From positions 1-45,849 of the forward strand of contig JAZRWH010000036.1 of assembly GCA_045599585.1 (NCBI GenBank): DNA of 45,849 bases, read 5' to 3'. Source of the stretch: RGIG464 sp045599585 (lineage in GTDB: Bacteria; Myxococcota_A; Bradymonadia; UBA4248). The notes below the pieces were generated by a model. It saw only the letters and a list, made by a program, of their open reading frames with translations. It searched no databases and had not been told where the DNA came from. This document shows positions 24,930 through 33,974 of the stretch, one piece after another. How positions within the stretch are numbered: the first letter of the stretch is position 1; every line of letters begins with the position of its first letter. The position numbers and the translations under genes were made by a program.

Positions 24930-25652
24930 GTGAAGAAAAAGAGTGGATTCATACTGATATTGATGCTGACGGCGGTGTTAGCCGGCATGATCGTTTGGGG
25001 TGTTACATCCTCGGAAACCGAGATGGCAAAGCAATCTGACGATTTAGCTGGAACGGAGAACTATATCCAAACGCAGTCGCAGGCCGAAACGAAGCGCGCA
25101 AGAGAATCGAATCAGCAGAACGTGAAGAACGCGATAGACAACGCGCTGCTGGAAGAATCTTTATCGGAGGGATTTGTTCCGACGCAGGAAATCGGTGAAA
25201 CAGGTTCTCTGAATGGAGCGCTCGTCACCAAAGACTATCCGATGCACTACAAGCCCTCGAAATATGAGCGTCTCGAGAACTCGCCGTTACTTGTTTTTAC
25301 AGATGACATGATCTGGAAGAACGATGAAAATAGTTATGTGGTAAAACGTGATGCGATGGCCGATCAGGCGTATCACTATCAGGAAGCGTCGATTGCACTG
25401 AGCATATCGCCGCGTATCGAAAAAGGGCAGGTATCAGGCTATCGGTTTGTCGAGATACCTCAGGGGACATTGTTTTCTAAACTGGGCATGACCTCTGGTG
25501 ATGTTTTATTGACGATCAATGGTATGAAGCCAGATATGGAGCCAATGGCACTGATGTTTGTGAATATGGTGGCCGGCAAGCAAGGCAGGACGTCAATCGT
25601 CGTAGAGCATCGCGGCGTGAAGCGCACGATTAACATTCGAGCGGCGGAGTAG
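24930..25652 (+). CDS. PDZ-domain membrane protein preceding gspC
   Basis: A 240-aa protein beginning at GTG. Residues 5-26 are a transmembrane anchor (SGFILILMLTAVLAGMIVWG), followed by an Asn/Gln-rich periplasmic linker and a C-terminal PDZ-like domain (about 170-238) with GYRFVEIPQGTLFSKLGM and TSGDVLLTING. This PDZ is clearly related in pattern to the GspC PDZ that follows (GFRLTEVDSNSIFAQLGL, TGDQIIDING). It ends 8 bp before gspC, so it is the first gene of the T2SS operon here. It looks like a second GspC-type inner-membrane component lacking the homology-region domain; the exact role is inferred from context. Confidence 0.7.
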   Translation: MKKKSGFILILMLTAVLAGMIVWGVTSSETEMAKQSDDLAGTENYIQTQSQAETKRARESNQQNVKNAIDNALLEESLSEGFVPTQEIGETGSLNGALVTKDYPMHYKPSKYERLENSPLLVFTDDMIWKNDENSYVVKRDAMADQAYHYQEASIALSISPRIEKGQVSGYRFVEIPQGTLFSKLGMTSGDVLLTINGMKPDMEPMALMFVNMVAGKQGRTSIVVEHRGVKRTINIRAAE

Positions 25653-25660
25653 GGCAGGTC

Positions 25661-26680
25661 ATGGAATCACAAGTAAAATTAGCGATTCGAATTGGAATAG
25701 TTGCGGCGGTTATTGGACTCGCTTTCTTATCAGCTCGCGGTGTCGGCAACATTGTCAGCAAGAAAATCGCTTCGATCACGCCCTATGAAGTGTCGGTTGC
25801 GGATGAACCCAAGAAGGCTGAACTACAAAATAACGAAGATGATTTAGAGTTTGTCGTATACAACCGAGATTTATTCAATAACAAAGCGAATATAGAGGAA
25901 GAAGAGACGACAGAAGAGCCTCAAGTCATCGAAGCAATCCCCGAGGAAGTGCAAGAAATTGCAGTCGATGGGAAGCGTCCAGTCTTGACGGATCTTCGTG
26001 TGTTGCTGAAGGGGACACAGGTCGCAAGTGATCCAAGGTATTCGATTGCGATGCTCATGCCTCTTGAAGGCTCCGATCCGCGCATGCAGTATCTTCAGGA
26101 AGGCGATGATCTTTTAAATGAAGCAAAGATCGTCAACATCGTACGCAACCGCGTGTACATGATTCGTCATACTCAGGGTGATCGCCTTGAGTACATTGAT
26201 ACGCGTACGACAGAAGAAGACCTGAATGAAGCGAAAAAGGTCATCGAAAAGATCAAAGCGAGTGAAGCGGCCAAGCCTGTTGAGCAGAAAGCAGCCGCAG
26301 CGGTCGCAGAAGTCAGCGCCGATGTGATCAAAAAGGTCAGCCCCGATACTTATGAGGTTCCACGCGCAACGGTGGAAGAGATTCGCAACAATCCGAATAT
26401 TCTTAAGAATAAATCGAAGTATGGCGCAGTACCGAAAATCAAACCCGTTTACAAAGGTAAAGGTATTAACGGCTTCCGTCTAACCGAGGTCGATTCGAAT
26501 TCGATTTTTGCGCAGCTTGGGCTTAGAACAGGCGATCAGATCATCGATATTAATGGTCAGCAGATCGACAATCCTCAAAAGGCAATGTCATTCTTTGATG
26601 CATTAGCGCCAGATCAAGACGTCAGCGTAAAGATCAACCGAGGTGGTTCAGAGAAGACTCTGACGTTCCAACTTAAATAA
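25661..26680 (+). CDS. gspC: Type II secretion protein GspC
   Basis: Inner-membrane clamp of the T2SS that links the cytoplasmic-membrane platform to the secretin. 339 aa: transmembrane helix about 8-27, periplasmic acidic linker, homology region (about 108-172, VLTDLRVLLKGTQVASD ... YLQEGDDLL ... VYMIR) that in known systems binds the GspD N0 domain, an Ala/Glu-rich linker and a PDZ domain (about 265-339). Length is normal for PDZ-type GspC. The last third, together with the following spacer and the gspD start, was duplicated to form the chimera at 26769-27477. Confidence 0.88.
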   Translation: MESQVKLAIRIGIVAAVIGLAFLSARGVGNIVSKKIASITPYEVSVADEPKKAELQNNEDDLEFVVYNRDLFNNKANIEEEETTEEPQVIEAIPEEVQEIAVDGKRPVLTDLRVLLKGTQVASDPRYSIAMLMPLEGSDPRMQYLQEGDDLLNEAKIVNIVRNRVYMIRHTQGDRLEYIDTRTTEEDLNEAKKVIEKIKASEAAKPVEQKAAAAVAEVSADVIKKVSPDTYEVPRATVEEIRNNPNILKNKSKYGAVPKIKPVYKGKGINGFRLTEVDSNSIFAQLGLRTGDQIIDINGQQIDNPQKAMSFFDALAPDQDVSVKINRGGSEKTLTFQLK

Positions 26681-26768
26681 TATACAAAGTACACGGTGCC
26701 TGAACGCCGTATTCTTTTAGGTGCAGGGGCATTCCTAGTGTTTCTGTAACAAATACATAAAGAGAAAT
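26681..26768 (+). repeat. gspD leader, duplicated copy 1
   Basis: An 88-bp spacer that is repeated at 27478-27565 with about four differences, visibly more conserved than the neighbouring duplicated coding parts. Both copies keep AAAGAGAAAT before the ATG and a possible stem (TGCCTG / CAGGGGCA). Confidence 0.85.
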
Positions 26769-27477
26769 ATGATTAAACTGTACAGAAAAATGAGAGCATT
26801 TTGGATAGCAGCTGCGATGATGCTAAGTACATCAGCTTTTTGCGGCAGTGCTTATGCCCAGGACGACGGATCTCAGGTCGTAGAGAATGACGGCAAACGT
26901 TTAGCGTCTGGTGTCGTTCGGCAAAATGCACCTGTTGCATCGACAGCCTCAGGTTCTGATACAACACAGGACGTTGAAAACGGTGTGATCTTTGATAAGC
27001 GTACGACAGAAACAGAAGAAGAACTGAATGAAGCGGCTAAGCCGGTTGAGCAGAAGCCTGCCGCAGTCGCAGTCGTCAGTGCCGATGAGATCAAACAGGT
27101 TGGCCCCGATACTTACGAGATTTCACGCGCAGCGCTGGAAGTGATTCGCAGCAATCGGGATTTTCGAGAGAATCGCAGCAATCCGGATCCTCTTAATGGT
27201 AAATGGAAGTTTGACACAGTACCGAAACTCGTCCCCCGTTTATAAAGTTTCTCAATGGGAGGGTGTCCGTCTAAGCAAGGTCGAAGCGGATTCGATTTTT
27301 GAGCGGCTTGGGTTTAGAACAGGTGATCTTATCGAAAAGGTTAATGGCCAGCAGATCGACACGCCTCAAAAGAGAATGTCATTCGTTTTGTTTGAAGCAC
27401 TGACGCCAGGTCAAGACGTCAGAGTGAAGCTCTACCGAAACGGTTCAAAGAAGACTCTGACGTTCCGACTTAAATAA
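26769..27477 (+). pseudogene. Chimeric gspD'-'gspC gene interrupted by a frameshift
   Basis: The first 75 or so codons copy the start of gspD (signal peptide MRAFWIAAAMMLSTSAFC, then VVENDGKR, GSDTTQ, ENGVIF). From about 26996 the sequence copies the end of gspC (RTTE, EELNEA, AAKPVEQK, the PDZ and the same stop). An extra C in the C5 run at 27233-27237 shifts the frame, so translation ends at 27245 (158 aa); the PDZ continues in the +1 frame to 27477. Without that base it would encode a secreted PDZ protein of about 235 aa. It also lacks about 36 bp between GAAGCG repeats and seven codons (EEAPAAK) relative to its parents. It could be a decaying by-product, a phase-variable gene, or an assembly error. 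Confidence 0.85.
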
Positions 27478-27565
27478 TATACAAAGTACACGGTGCCTGA
27501 ACGCCGTATTCTTTTAGGTGCAGGGGCATTCCCGGTGTTTCTGTCACAAGTACATAAAGAGAAAT
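27478..27565 (+). repeat. gspD leader, duplicated copy 2
   Basis: Second copy of the 88-bp spacer at 26681-26768, directly upstream of the intact gspD. The duplication unit is about 795 bp in total (gspC 3' end, spacer, gspD 5' end). Confidence 0.85.
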
Positions 27566-30145
27566 ATGATTAAAATGCACAGAAAAATGAGAGCATTTTG
27601 GATAGCAGCTGCGATGATGCTGAGCACATCGGCTTTTTGCGGCAGTGCTTATGCCCAGGACGACGGAGCGCAGGTCGTAGAGAACGACGGCAAACGTTCA
27701 GCGCCTGGCGTCGTTAGGCGAAATGCACCTGTTGAGTCTACAGCTTCAGAAGAAGCGCCTGCAGCGAAAGGTTCTGATACAACTCAGGGCGTTGAAAATG
27801 GCGTGATTTTTGGTGAATCGCTAGATTTTGAGCAGAATTTTGGTCAAGATTTTAACGTCAAAAGTTCACCCAAAAATATTAAGATTACGTTGGATTTTCG
27901 TGATGCGGAGCTCAGCGATGTCGTAAAGCTGATGAGTGCTCAGACGGGGCGTAATTTTATCGTTGCGGACTCGTTAAAAGCCGGGAAAAAGATCACGATC
28001 ATTAGTCCGAATCCTGTAACGCAAGCAGAAGCCTATCAGGCGTTTCTCTCAGCGCTCCAGATGAATGGGCTTACGGTCGTTCAGAGCGGTAAATTCTACA
28101 AGATTGTTGAGCTCAGTGCAGCCGCGAAAGAACCGATCTCCCCAAGCTACGGTTCAAGTGTGCCTTCAAATGATGCGCTCGTCACGCAGGTCGTCGAACT
28201 CGAATACGTCGATGTTAGCCAGCTGAAACCGGTTTTGGATCAGCTCAAAACGGCAAACGGCGTCATTATTGACTATGCGGCCTCTAATACGCTCATCATC
28301 ACCGATACAGGCAATTCCGTGAACCGCATGCTTTCGTTGATCAAACGTATGGACAACGGTAGTGCTGATGGCGAAAAACTGTGGGTTTATCCGGTTCAAT
28401 ATGCGTCTGTCACGGATATGGAAAAACTACTTTCTCAGGTTTTCCAAACGACGAAGTCAAATTCGCGCAATAATAATAACAACAACGCGAATAACTCTGG
28501 GTCGGATGAACTCAAAGTGAGTCAAATCGTAGCAGACGAGCGAACGAATAAATTGATCATCGTAGCCAACGAACGTAGCTACGAAAAAATGAAACGTCTT
28601 ATCCTCAAGCTGGACGTTGAAATTCCCGATTCGGGCAAGATTAATGTCGTTCATCTCCAAAACTCCGAAGCTCAGGAGATCTATACCGCGCTCAATTCGC
28701 TTATCAACGGCATGTCTTCTGGATCCAATTCGAAAAATAGTTCGAATAATTCCAGCACAGCACAAAAAACGCTTCAAAGCGAAAATGTCAGCTTGGTTGC
28801 AAATGAATCGACGAACGATCTTATCGTTGTTGCATCGCCGAGAGACTTTTTGGCCATCAAAAATGTTATTAAAGAACTCGATAAACCGAGACGCCAGGTT
28901 TACGTCGAAGCGGCAATTTTGGAAGTTAGCCTCGAGCGTACACGCGACTTGGGTATCGCGCTTCACGGTGGTGGGACTTATGATACGAGCGAAGGTGACG
29001 GCTATTTTGCAGGCCGTACCGAGCTCAACTCACTCTCAAGTCTCTCGGCAGCAGGTATGTTTTTGGGAAGCGGTTCAAATCCAGGCTTCTTGATGGCTCT
29101 GGTTGGCCCAACGCTTGAAATAGCCGGTATTCCTATTCCAGGTATTGGCGCTGTTATTAAAGCTTTACAGACGAATACAGACGTCAACGTGCTTCAGACG
29201 CCGACGATTTTGACGCTCGACAATCAAGAAGCTGAATTCAGCGTCGGTGAACGTATTCCTTATATTACGAGTACCGGTTCCAATATTTCCTCTCTTGTCA
29301 ACTCGTTGTCGGGTGATACGACGTCGAGTGCCTTGGGAAGCCTCTTGGGAAATTATGGTTCGACCTCCATTGAACGCGTCGACGTTGCTTTGACCCTTAA
29401 ACTTAAACCTCAAATTAATGAGGGCGGTACGGTCAGACTCGATATTGAGGAGGAGATCGAAGAGGTAAAGCCTGGTGGCAGCGACCTCGGTGGACCTTCA
29501 ACGCGTACGCGTAAGATTAAGACCGTCGTTGTGGTTCCCGATCAGCAGACGGTCGTCTTGGGCGGCCTCGTAAAAGACAGTGAATCCCAGTCTGTGTCAA
29601 AAGTTCCGTTGCTCGGTGATATTCCTGTTTTGGGCTATCTTTTCCGTTCCACAGAAACGACAATTACAAAGCAAAGTCTACTCCTCATGCTTACGCCTTA
29701 TATCATCGAGAGCTCCAGTGACCTCGAAAAGATCAAACGTCGTAAGCAGGAAGAACATGACCAGTTTGTTTCTTTCTTCGGACGCAAAGATCTCAGTTAT
29801 GTGAGAAGCGTCGATTATGACAAAAAGCACGGTCTTCTTGAGGAAATCCATCAGGCCATCGATGCCAAAGAGGACGAACTCAATGCGATCCGTGAGGCGC
29901 AGACCATCATCGAGATTACGCCTGAAGACGAAGGTATAGAACTTCCCGATGGCTTTAGCGATGGCTATTCTGGTTCCGGCGGCAGCTTTGGTGGCGGCAA
30001 CGGTGGTGGCGGTGGCGGTGGTCCTGCCATGGGTGGCAATCGAAACTTTGGTGGTGCTCCCGGCGGAATGCGTGGCGGTGGTCCTGGCGGAAACGGAGGC
30101 AATCGTCCCAATCGAGGCGGTCAGCGCAGCGGCGGTGGACGTTAG
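27566..30145 (+). CDS. gspD: Type II secretion secretin GspD
   Basis: Outer-membrane secretin pore of the T2SS, about 859 aa from the ATG at 27566 (AAAGAGAAAT just upstream; a longer start at 27518 would add 16 residues before the signal peptide). Signal peptide about 1-30. The N0 domain begins near KNIKITLDFRDAELSDVVKL, then three N-domains with Asn/Ser-rich inserts, then the secretin core with VNVLQTPTILTLDNQEAEF, VGERIPYI, the VALTLKLKPQINEGG strand and KVPLLGDIPVLGYLFRS. The C-terminal 60 residues are an unusual Gly/Arg/Asn-rich tail. No pilotin gene is adjacent. The start region was the donor for the upstream chimera. Confidence 0.95.
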   Translation: MIKMHRKMRAFWIAAAMMLSTSAFCGSAYAQDDGAQVVENDGKRSAPGVVRRNAPVESTASEEAPAAKGSDTTQGVENGVIFGESLDFEQNFGQDFNVKSSPKNIKITLDFRDAELSDVVKLMSAQTGRNFIVADSLKAGKKITIISPNPVTQAEAYQAFLSALQMNGLTVVQSGKFYKIVELSAAAKEPISPSYGSSVPSNDALVTQVVELEYVDVSQLKPVLDQLKTANGVIIDYAASNTLIITDTGNSVNRMLSLIKRMDNGSADGEKLWVYPVQYASVTDMEKLLSQVFQTTKSNSRNNNNNNANNSGSDELKVSQIVADERTNKLIIVANERSYEKMKRLILKLDVEIPDSGKINVVHLQNSEAQEIYTALNSLINGMSSGSNSKNSSNNSSTAQKTLQSENVSLVANESTNDLIVVASPRDFLAIKNVIKELDKPRRQVYVEAAILEVSLERTRDLGIALHGGGTYDTSEGDGYFAGRTELNSLSSLSAAGMFLGSGSNPGFLMALVGPTLEIAGIPIPGIGAVIKALQTNTDVNVLQTPTILTLDNQEAEFSVGERIPYITSTGSNISSLVNSLSGDTTSSALGSLLGNYGSTSIERVDVALTLKLKPQINEGGTVRLDIEEEIEEVKPGGSDLGGPSTRTRKIKTVVVVPDQQTVVLGGLVKDSESQSVSKVPLLGDIPVLGYLFRSTETTITKQSLLLMLTPYIIESSSDLEKIKRRKQEEHDQFVSFFGRKDLSYVRSVDYDKKHGLLEEIHQAIDAKEDELNAIREAQTIIEITPEDEGIELPDGFSDGYSGSGGSFGGGNGGGGGGGPAMGGNRNFGGAPGGMRGGGPGGNGGNRPNRGGQRSGGGR

Positions 30146-30204
30146 TTTCATCGCTTCAGTTAGGGTCGCATTGCGATTTTCATAAAGTAACTTTGTTTTG
30201 TGGT

Positions 30205-30320
30205 GGGGGAAGTCTCCCCCTGAGCGTCTATCCCCTTCGCCAAAGGCTTTTGGCCGATGTTGCCAGTGCAACACTTCACATCCTAGGCCTTTAGCGAAGG
30301 GGATACGCCGCTACCCCCTC
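30205..30320 (-). repeat. G5-framed bulged-G element L4
   Basis: 116 bp. Minus strand: GAGGGGG, TAGCGGC, G, TATCCCCTTCGC (12-bp inner stem, plus AAAGGC/GCCTTT), then GGGGGA-GACT-TCCCCC. One outer-stem base is mismatched. It lies between gspD and gspE, 60 bp after the gspD stop. Confidence 0.8.
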
Positions 30321-30447
30321 TTCGCCTTCGGCGATCAAACTCAGTGATTCCGCAAGGTATGCCTATCTGCTGGTTCACTGCAAATTCGTTTGCTCAAGAT
30401 TATATGGAATAACAACCGAATATAACGAGTTGAGCCAATACACAACG

Positions 30448-30483
30448 GGCGGCGTCGCGTTTGATTGCTTCGCCGCCTTTTTT
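30448..30483 (+). terminator. Rho-independent terminator between gspD and gspE
   Basis: GGCGGCG, 16-base loop, CGCCGCC and TTTTTT end 25 bp before the gspE ATG. It should reduce or stop read-through from gspD, so gspE probably has separate expression or the hairpin acts as an attenuator. Confidence 0.7.
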
Positions 30484-30508
30484 AATTCTGCTTTTTTGAG
30501 GATAGTCT

Positions 30509-32230
30509 ATGTTTGGTCGTCGACGTCTGGGCGAAGTATTGATGTCTCAGGGACGTTTGTCTCAAGAGAATTTAAAGAGTGCACTCGAACAACAAGAGCT
30601 TGAACCGGATAAGCGTTTAGGCCAGATCCTGATTGAAAAAAATCTCATTCAGGAAATCGATCTTATGCGCGCACTAGGACTCATGTTCGGCTACGAAGTT
30701 TGGGAGCAGTTTGATCTCGAAAACGTGGATGTCACCGTTTCGGACGATTATAATTATCAAAAGGCCATGGACAGTTGCATTATGCCGTTTAAGGTGAATG
30801 GACAATATGTTTACACGGCTTCTAATGATCCTCTCGATATTGACAGCATTGACTTTATTCGTGGCCTTACAAAACTAGAACCTGTCATTATTCTCTCCAC
30901 AACGGCATCTATTAAAGCGCTGATCACTTCGATTTACGATAAGCGCGGTGACCTTTCCGTCATTGCAGGAAACCTCGACAAAAAAGAAAAAGAAGATACG
31001 GAAGATGATTCCGAAAAGATCGAGGATATTCTTAATCGAGCTGCAAGCGATGACGAAGGCCCCATTATTAAACTGATCAATATGATCTTTCAGCAGGCCG
31101 TTCGTGAGCACGCTTCCGATATTCACATTGAAGCAGCAGAAGAGTTCGTACTCGTTCGACTTCGCGTCGACGGCGTTCTCAAAGAAGTTATGCGCGCGCA
31201 AAAGCGTTTTCATAGTTCAATCGTCAGCCGCGTAAAGATCATGTCGAAGTTGAATATCGCTGAAAAACGACTTCCGCAGGACGGTCGTATCCGCTTTAAG
31301 ATCGCGGGTCGTGACATCGACGTTCGTGTGGCAACCGCACCTGCTGCACACGGTGAACGTATCACGATGCGTTTGCTCGATCGTCAGTCTATTTTGCACG
31401 ACTTAGCAGATCTTGGGTTCAATGAACGACATTATCACGTGATTACGCATGCTATTAGTCAGCCTAACGGCATTATTCTCGTTACAGGACCTACCGGTTC
31501 GGGTAAAACAACGACATTGTACGCTTGCTTGAATCGCATCAATACGCCCGATAAAAATATTTTGACGGTAGAAGACCCTGTCGAATATCAGTTGGCGGGT
31601 ATCAGTCAGATGCAGGTTAATCCTAATATCGAGTTGACCTTCGCAGCCGGTCTTCGATCTTACCTTCGACATGACCCTGACGTCATCATGGTTGGTGAGA
31701 TTCGTGACCACGAAACGGCTCAGATCGCAATCGAGTCTGCTTTGACGGGTCACCTTGTATTTTCGACGCTTCACACCAATGACGCAGCTGGCGCTTTTAC
31801 GCGTTTGATCGATATGGGCATTGAACCGTTCCTCATTAGTTCGTCCCTGTATCTTTCGATGGCTCAACGACTCATTCGCCGTCTCTGCCCGGTTTGTAAA
31901 CAACCCTATACACCGACGCAGGCTGACCTTGATCAAATGGGGATCTCTCGTTCGCAGCTCGAACGGGCAGGCGGTGTCATTTATCGCCCAGGTGCCTGTA
32001 AAGAATGTAATAACACAGGGTACTCAGGTCGAACTGCTATTTACGAAATGCTTGAAATTACGAGTGAAATTCAAAATCTCGTCAATGCTCGTGCAGACGC
32101 TGCAACCATCAAACGTGCAGCTCAAAAAGTTGGTATGACGACACTTCGTGAGGATGGTGTTGACAAGGTCTTAACAGGGCAATCCAGTATCGCCGAGGTC
32201 CTTCGTGTTACACAGGATTCGATCAATTAA
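30509..32230 (+). CDS. gspE: Type II secretion ATPase GspE
   Basis: Cytoplasmic ATPase that drives pseudopilus assembly. 573 aa: N1E/MshEN-type domains (about 1-160), an acidic Lys/Glu/Asp linker (about 155-175), then the ATPase with HASDIHIE, Walker A GPTGSGKTT, the Asp box (TVEDPVEY), Walker B VIMVGEIRD, the His box (GHLVFSTLHTN) and a C4 zinc motif (CPVC ... CKEC). All key motifs are intact. It is separated from gspD by repeat L4 and a terminator, and from gspF by repeat L5, which is uncommon for a gsp operon. Confidence 0.96.
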   Translation: MFGRRRLGEVLMSQGRLSQENLKSALEQQELEPDKRLGQILIEKNLIQEIDLMRALGLMFGYEVWEQFDLENVDVTVSDDYNYQKAMDSCIMPFKVNGQYVYTASNDPLDIDSIDFIRGLTKLEPVIILSTTASIKALITSIYDKRGDLSVIAGNLDKKEKEDTEDDSEKIEDILNRAASDDEGPIIKLINMIFQQAVREHASDIHIEAAEEFVLVRLRVDGVLKEVMRAQKRFHSSIVSRVKIMSKLNIAEKRLPQDGRIRFKIAGRDIDVRVATAPAAHGERITMRLLDRQSILHDLADLGFNERHYHVITHAISQPNGIILVTGPTGSGKTTTLYACLNRINTPDKNILTVEDPVEYQLAGISQMQVNPNIELTFAAGLRSYLRHDPDVIMVGEIRDHETAQIAIESALTGHLVFSTLHTNDAAGAFTRLIDMGIEPFLISSSLYLSMAQRLIRRLCPVCKQPYTPTQADLDQMGISRSQLERAGGVIYRPGACKECNNTGYSGRTAIYEMLEITSEIQNLVNARADAATIKRAAQKVGMTTLREDGVDKVLTGQSSIAEVLRVTQDSIN

Positions 32231-32336
32231 TCAATTGTTGGACCATTCCTATTTTTAGTCTGGTAAAACATATGTATCCGAATGGCATGTATTTGGGTAA
32301 ATATGTTATGGATAAAATCGTATTTGTCCCCTTTAA

Positions 32337-32428
32337 GAGGGGGTAGCGGCGTATCGTCGAGCTAGCAGGCCGTTTTTCAAACGGGCCTGCAGCGAAGAGG
32401 ATAGCCGCTCAGGGGGAGACTTCCCCCC
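32337..32428 (+). repeat. G5-framed bulged-G element L5
   Basis: 92 bp: GAGGGGG, TAGCGGC, G, TATCGTC/GAGGATA (one mismatch), an inner hairpin GCAGGC-CGTTT / AAACG-GGCCTGC, then GCCGCTCA and GGGGGA-GACT-TCCCCC. It lies between gspE and gspF. Confidence 0.8.
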
Positions 32429-32515
32429 AACCAAATCATCAAATATCCTCGTTCGTTATTAAACAACGCATGCTTAATAGCGACATTTGAGTAATCATTA
32501 GACGAATTTATTTCT

Positions 32516-33754
32516 ATGGCGCTTTACGAATATAAAGGCTACGCAACATCAGGACGCAATGCTGGTCGCGAAATGAAAGGCGTGCGCGAGGCCGCAAATA
32601 AACAGGCTCTGCGCGAACAGCTTTTGAAGAAGGGTATTGCTCTTAGCGAAGCAAAAGAAAAAAATCAGGCCCAAAAAGAAGCATCCAAATCGACGAAATT
32701 TAGCTTTTCTTTTGGATCAGGCGTTAGTGCGCGTGAGATCAAAGAGTTTACAAGCCAGTTTTCGACGCTTCAACACGCTGCAATTCCGCTCGTTGAGTGC
32801 CTGAGTGCGCTTACGGAACAGACTGAAAACGAAAAATTTCGCGATGTTCTGGCTGATGTCAAAACCAAAGTCTGTGAAGGTACGAGCTTGGCCGCTGCAA
32901 TGGGTGATCACCCCAAGGTGTTTGATACGCTGTACATTAGTATGATCAAAGCCGGTGAATCTTCGGGTAGTTTGGATATCGTTTTGAAGCGACTTTCGGA
33001 TGTTCTCGAGGCGCAGCAGCGTACGAAATCTAAAGTTATTGGGGCTATGGTCTACCCGATGATCATGTTGATCGTCGGTGCCATCTTAATGACGATTATC
33101 TTTATTTTTGTTATTCCGCGCGTTACGAAGATGTTTGCTCAGCAGTCCAAAGAGCTTCCGGGCATAACGCAAATGCTGATCACAACTTCGAATATATTTA
33201 CAAAATATTGGTTTCTTATCGGCATTCTAATTTGTGCAGCGATCTACGGTTTCCGCAAATGGAAGGAAACGCCCAAAGGGCGCGCAATGTGGGATCATAT
33301 TAAGATTCGTATCCCCGTTTTTGGAAACGTGCTCAAAACGACTTCGATCTCGCGATTTGCCAAAACGCTTGCTACGCTGCTCGCTTCGGGCGTTCCGCTT
33401 TTGGAGGCGCTCGGTATTGTGCGCTCAATCCTTGAAAATGAAGAACTTGCTAAGATCATAGACTCTGCGGCTGACAATATCCGCGAAGGTGATTCGCTCT
33501 CGGCACCGCTTAAACGCTCGGGGCAGTTTCCGCCGCTTATGACCAATATGATTGCTTCTGGTGAACGCGCTGGCCAGCTCGAGCAGATGCTTGATAACGT
33601 TGCCAATGAAATGGAGCAGCAGGTCAACGCTAAGATCGAAGCAATGACAGCACTTCTTGAACCGCTTATGATCGTTTTAATGGGCGGTAGTATCGGTTTT
33701 GTTGTTATCGCAATTATGCTCCCGATCATGCAACTTTCGGATGGATTCGGCTAG
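32516..33754 (+). CDS. gspF: Type II secretion inner-membrane protein GspF
   Basis: Polytopic platform protein that contacts GspE and the pseudopilus. 412 aa with the family plan: an N-terminal domain (ALYEYKGYATSGR, GVREAANKQALREQL), two GspF domains, each with helical bundles (REIKEFTSQFSTLQHAAIPLVECL; SRFAKTLATLLASGVPLLEALG), and three transmembrane helices (about 178-202, 228-247, 376-400). Length is standard. No clear Shine-Dalgarno before the ATG. It follows gspE after repeat L5. Confidence 0.95.
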   Translation: MALYEYKGYATSGRNAGREMKGVREAANKQALREQLLKKGIALSEAKEKNQAQKEASKSTKFSFSFGSGVSAREIKEFTSQFSTLQHAAIPLVECLSALTEQTENEKFRDVLADVKTKVCEGTSLAAAMGDHPKVFDTLYISMIKAGESSGSLDIVLKRLSDVLEAQQRTKSKVIGAMVYPMIMLIVGAILMTIIFIFVIPRVTKMFAQQSKELPGITQMLITTSNIFTKYWFLIGILICAAIYGFRKWKETPKGRAMWDHIKIRIPVFGNVLKTTSISRFAKTLATLLASGVPLLEALGIVRSILENEELAKIIDSAADNIREGDSLSAPLKRSGQFPPLMTNMIASGERAGQLEQMLDNVANEMEQQVNAKIEAMTALLEPLMIVLMGGSIGFVVIAIMLPIMQLSDGFG

Positions 33755-33769
33755 CCAGCACAGTTGCAA

Positions 33770-33790
33770 GCGCACAAGCTAGCTTGGTGC
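33770..33790. repeat. Palindrome downstream of gspF
   Basis: CGCACAAGCT / AGCTTGGTGCG is a near-perfect palindrome with one extra G, 16 bp after the gspF stop. It could be a weak terminator or a protein site. The rest of the gap to gspG is AT-rich with no gene. Confidence 0.4.
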
Positions 33791-33974
33791 GTAGTTTCGT
33801 GATTCATTTCAATGACTTGTATTTATTTGCGTCTACTTTTATATTAGAAAAAAATTTAGGGCATACTTTTTCGTGTTTGCCCGTTCCTCTTCTTAGAAAC
33901 GCCAGGCCGGTTGACCTCGGCGGTTTTGAGAATTTGGTTCCAACGCTTTTATTCTGCTGCATAGAGAGAAAACC

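Noticed and set aside
24930..25652. PDZ protein considered as a second complete gspC
   Set aside because: It lacks the homology-region domain of GspC, so it is annotated only as a PDZ membrane protein.
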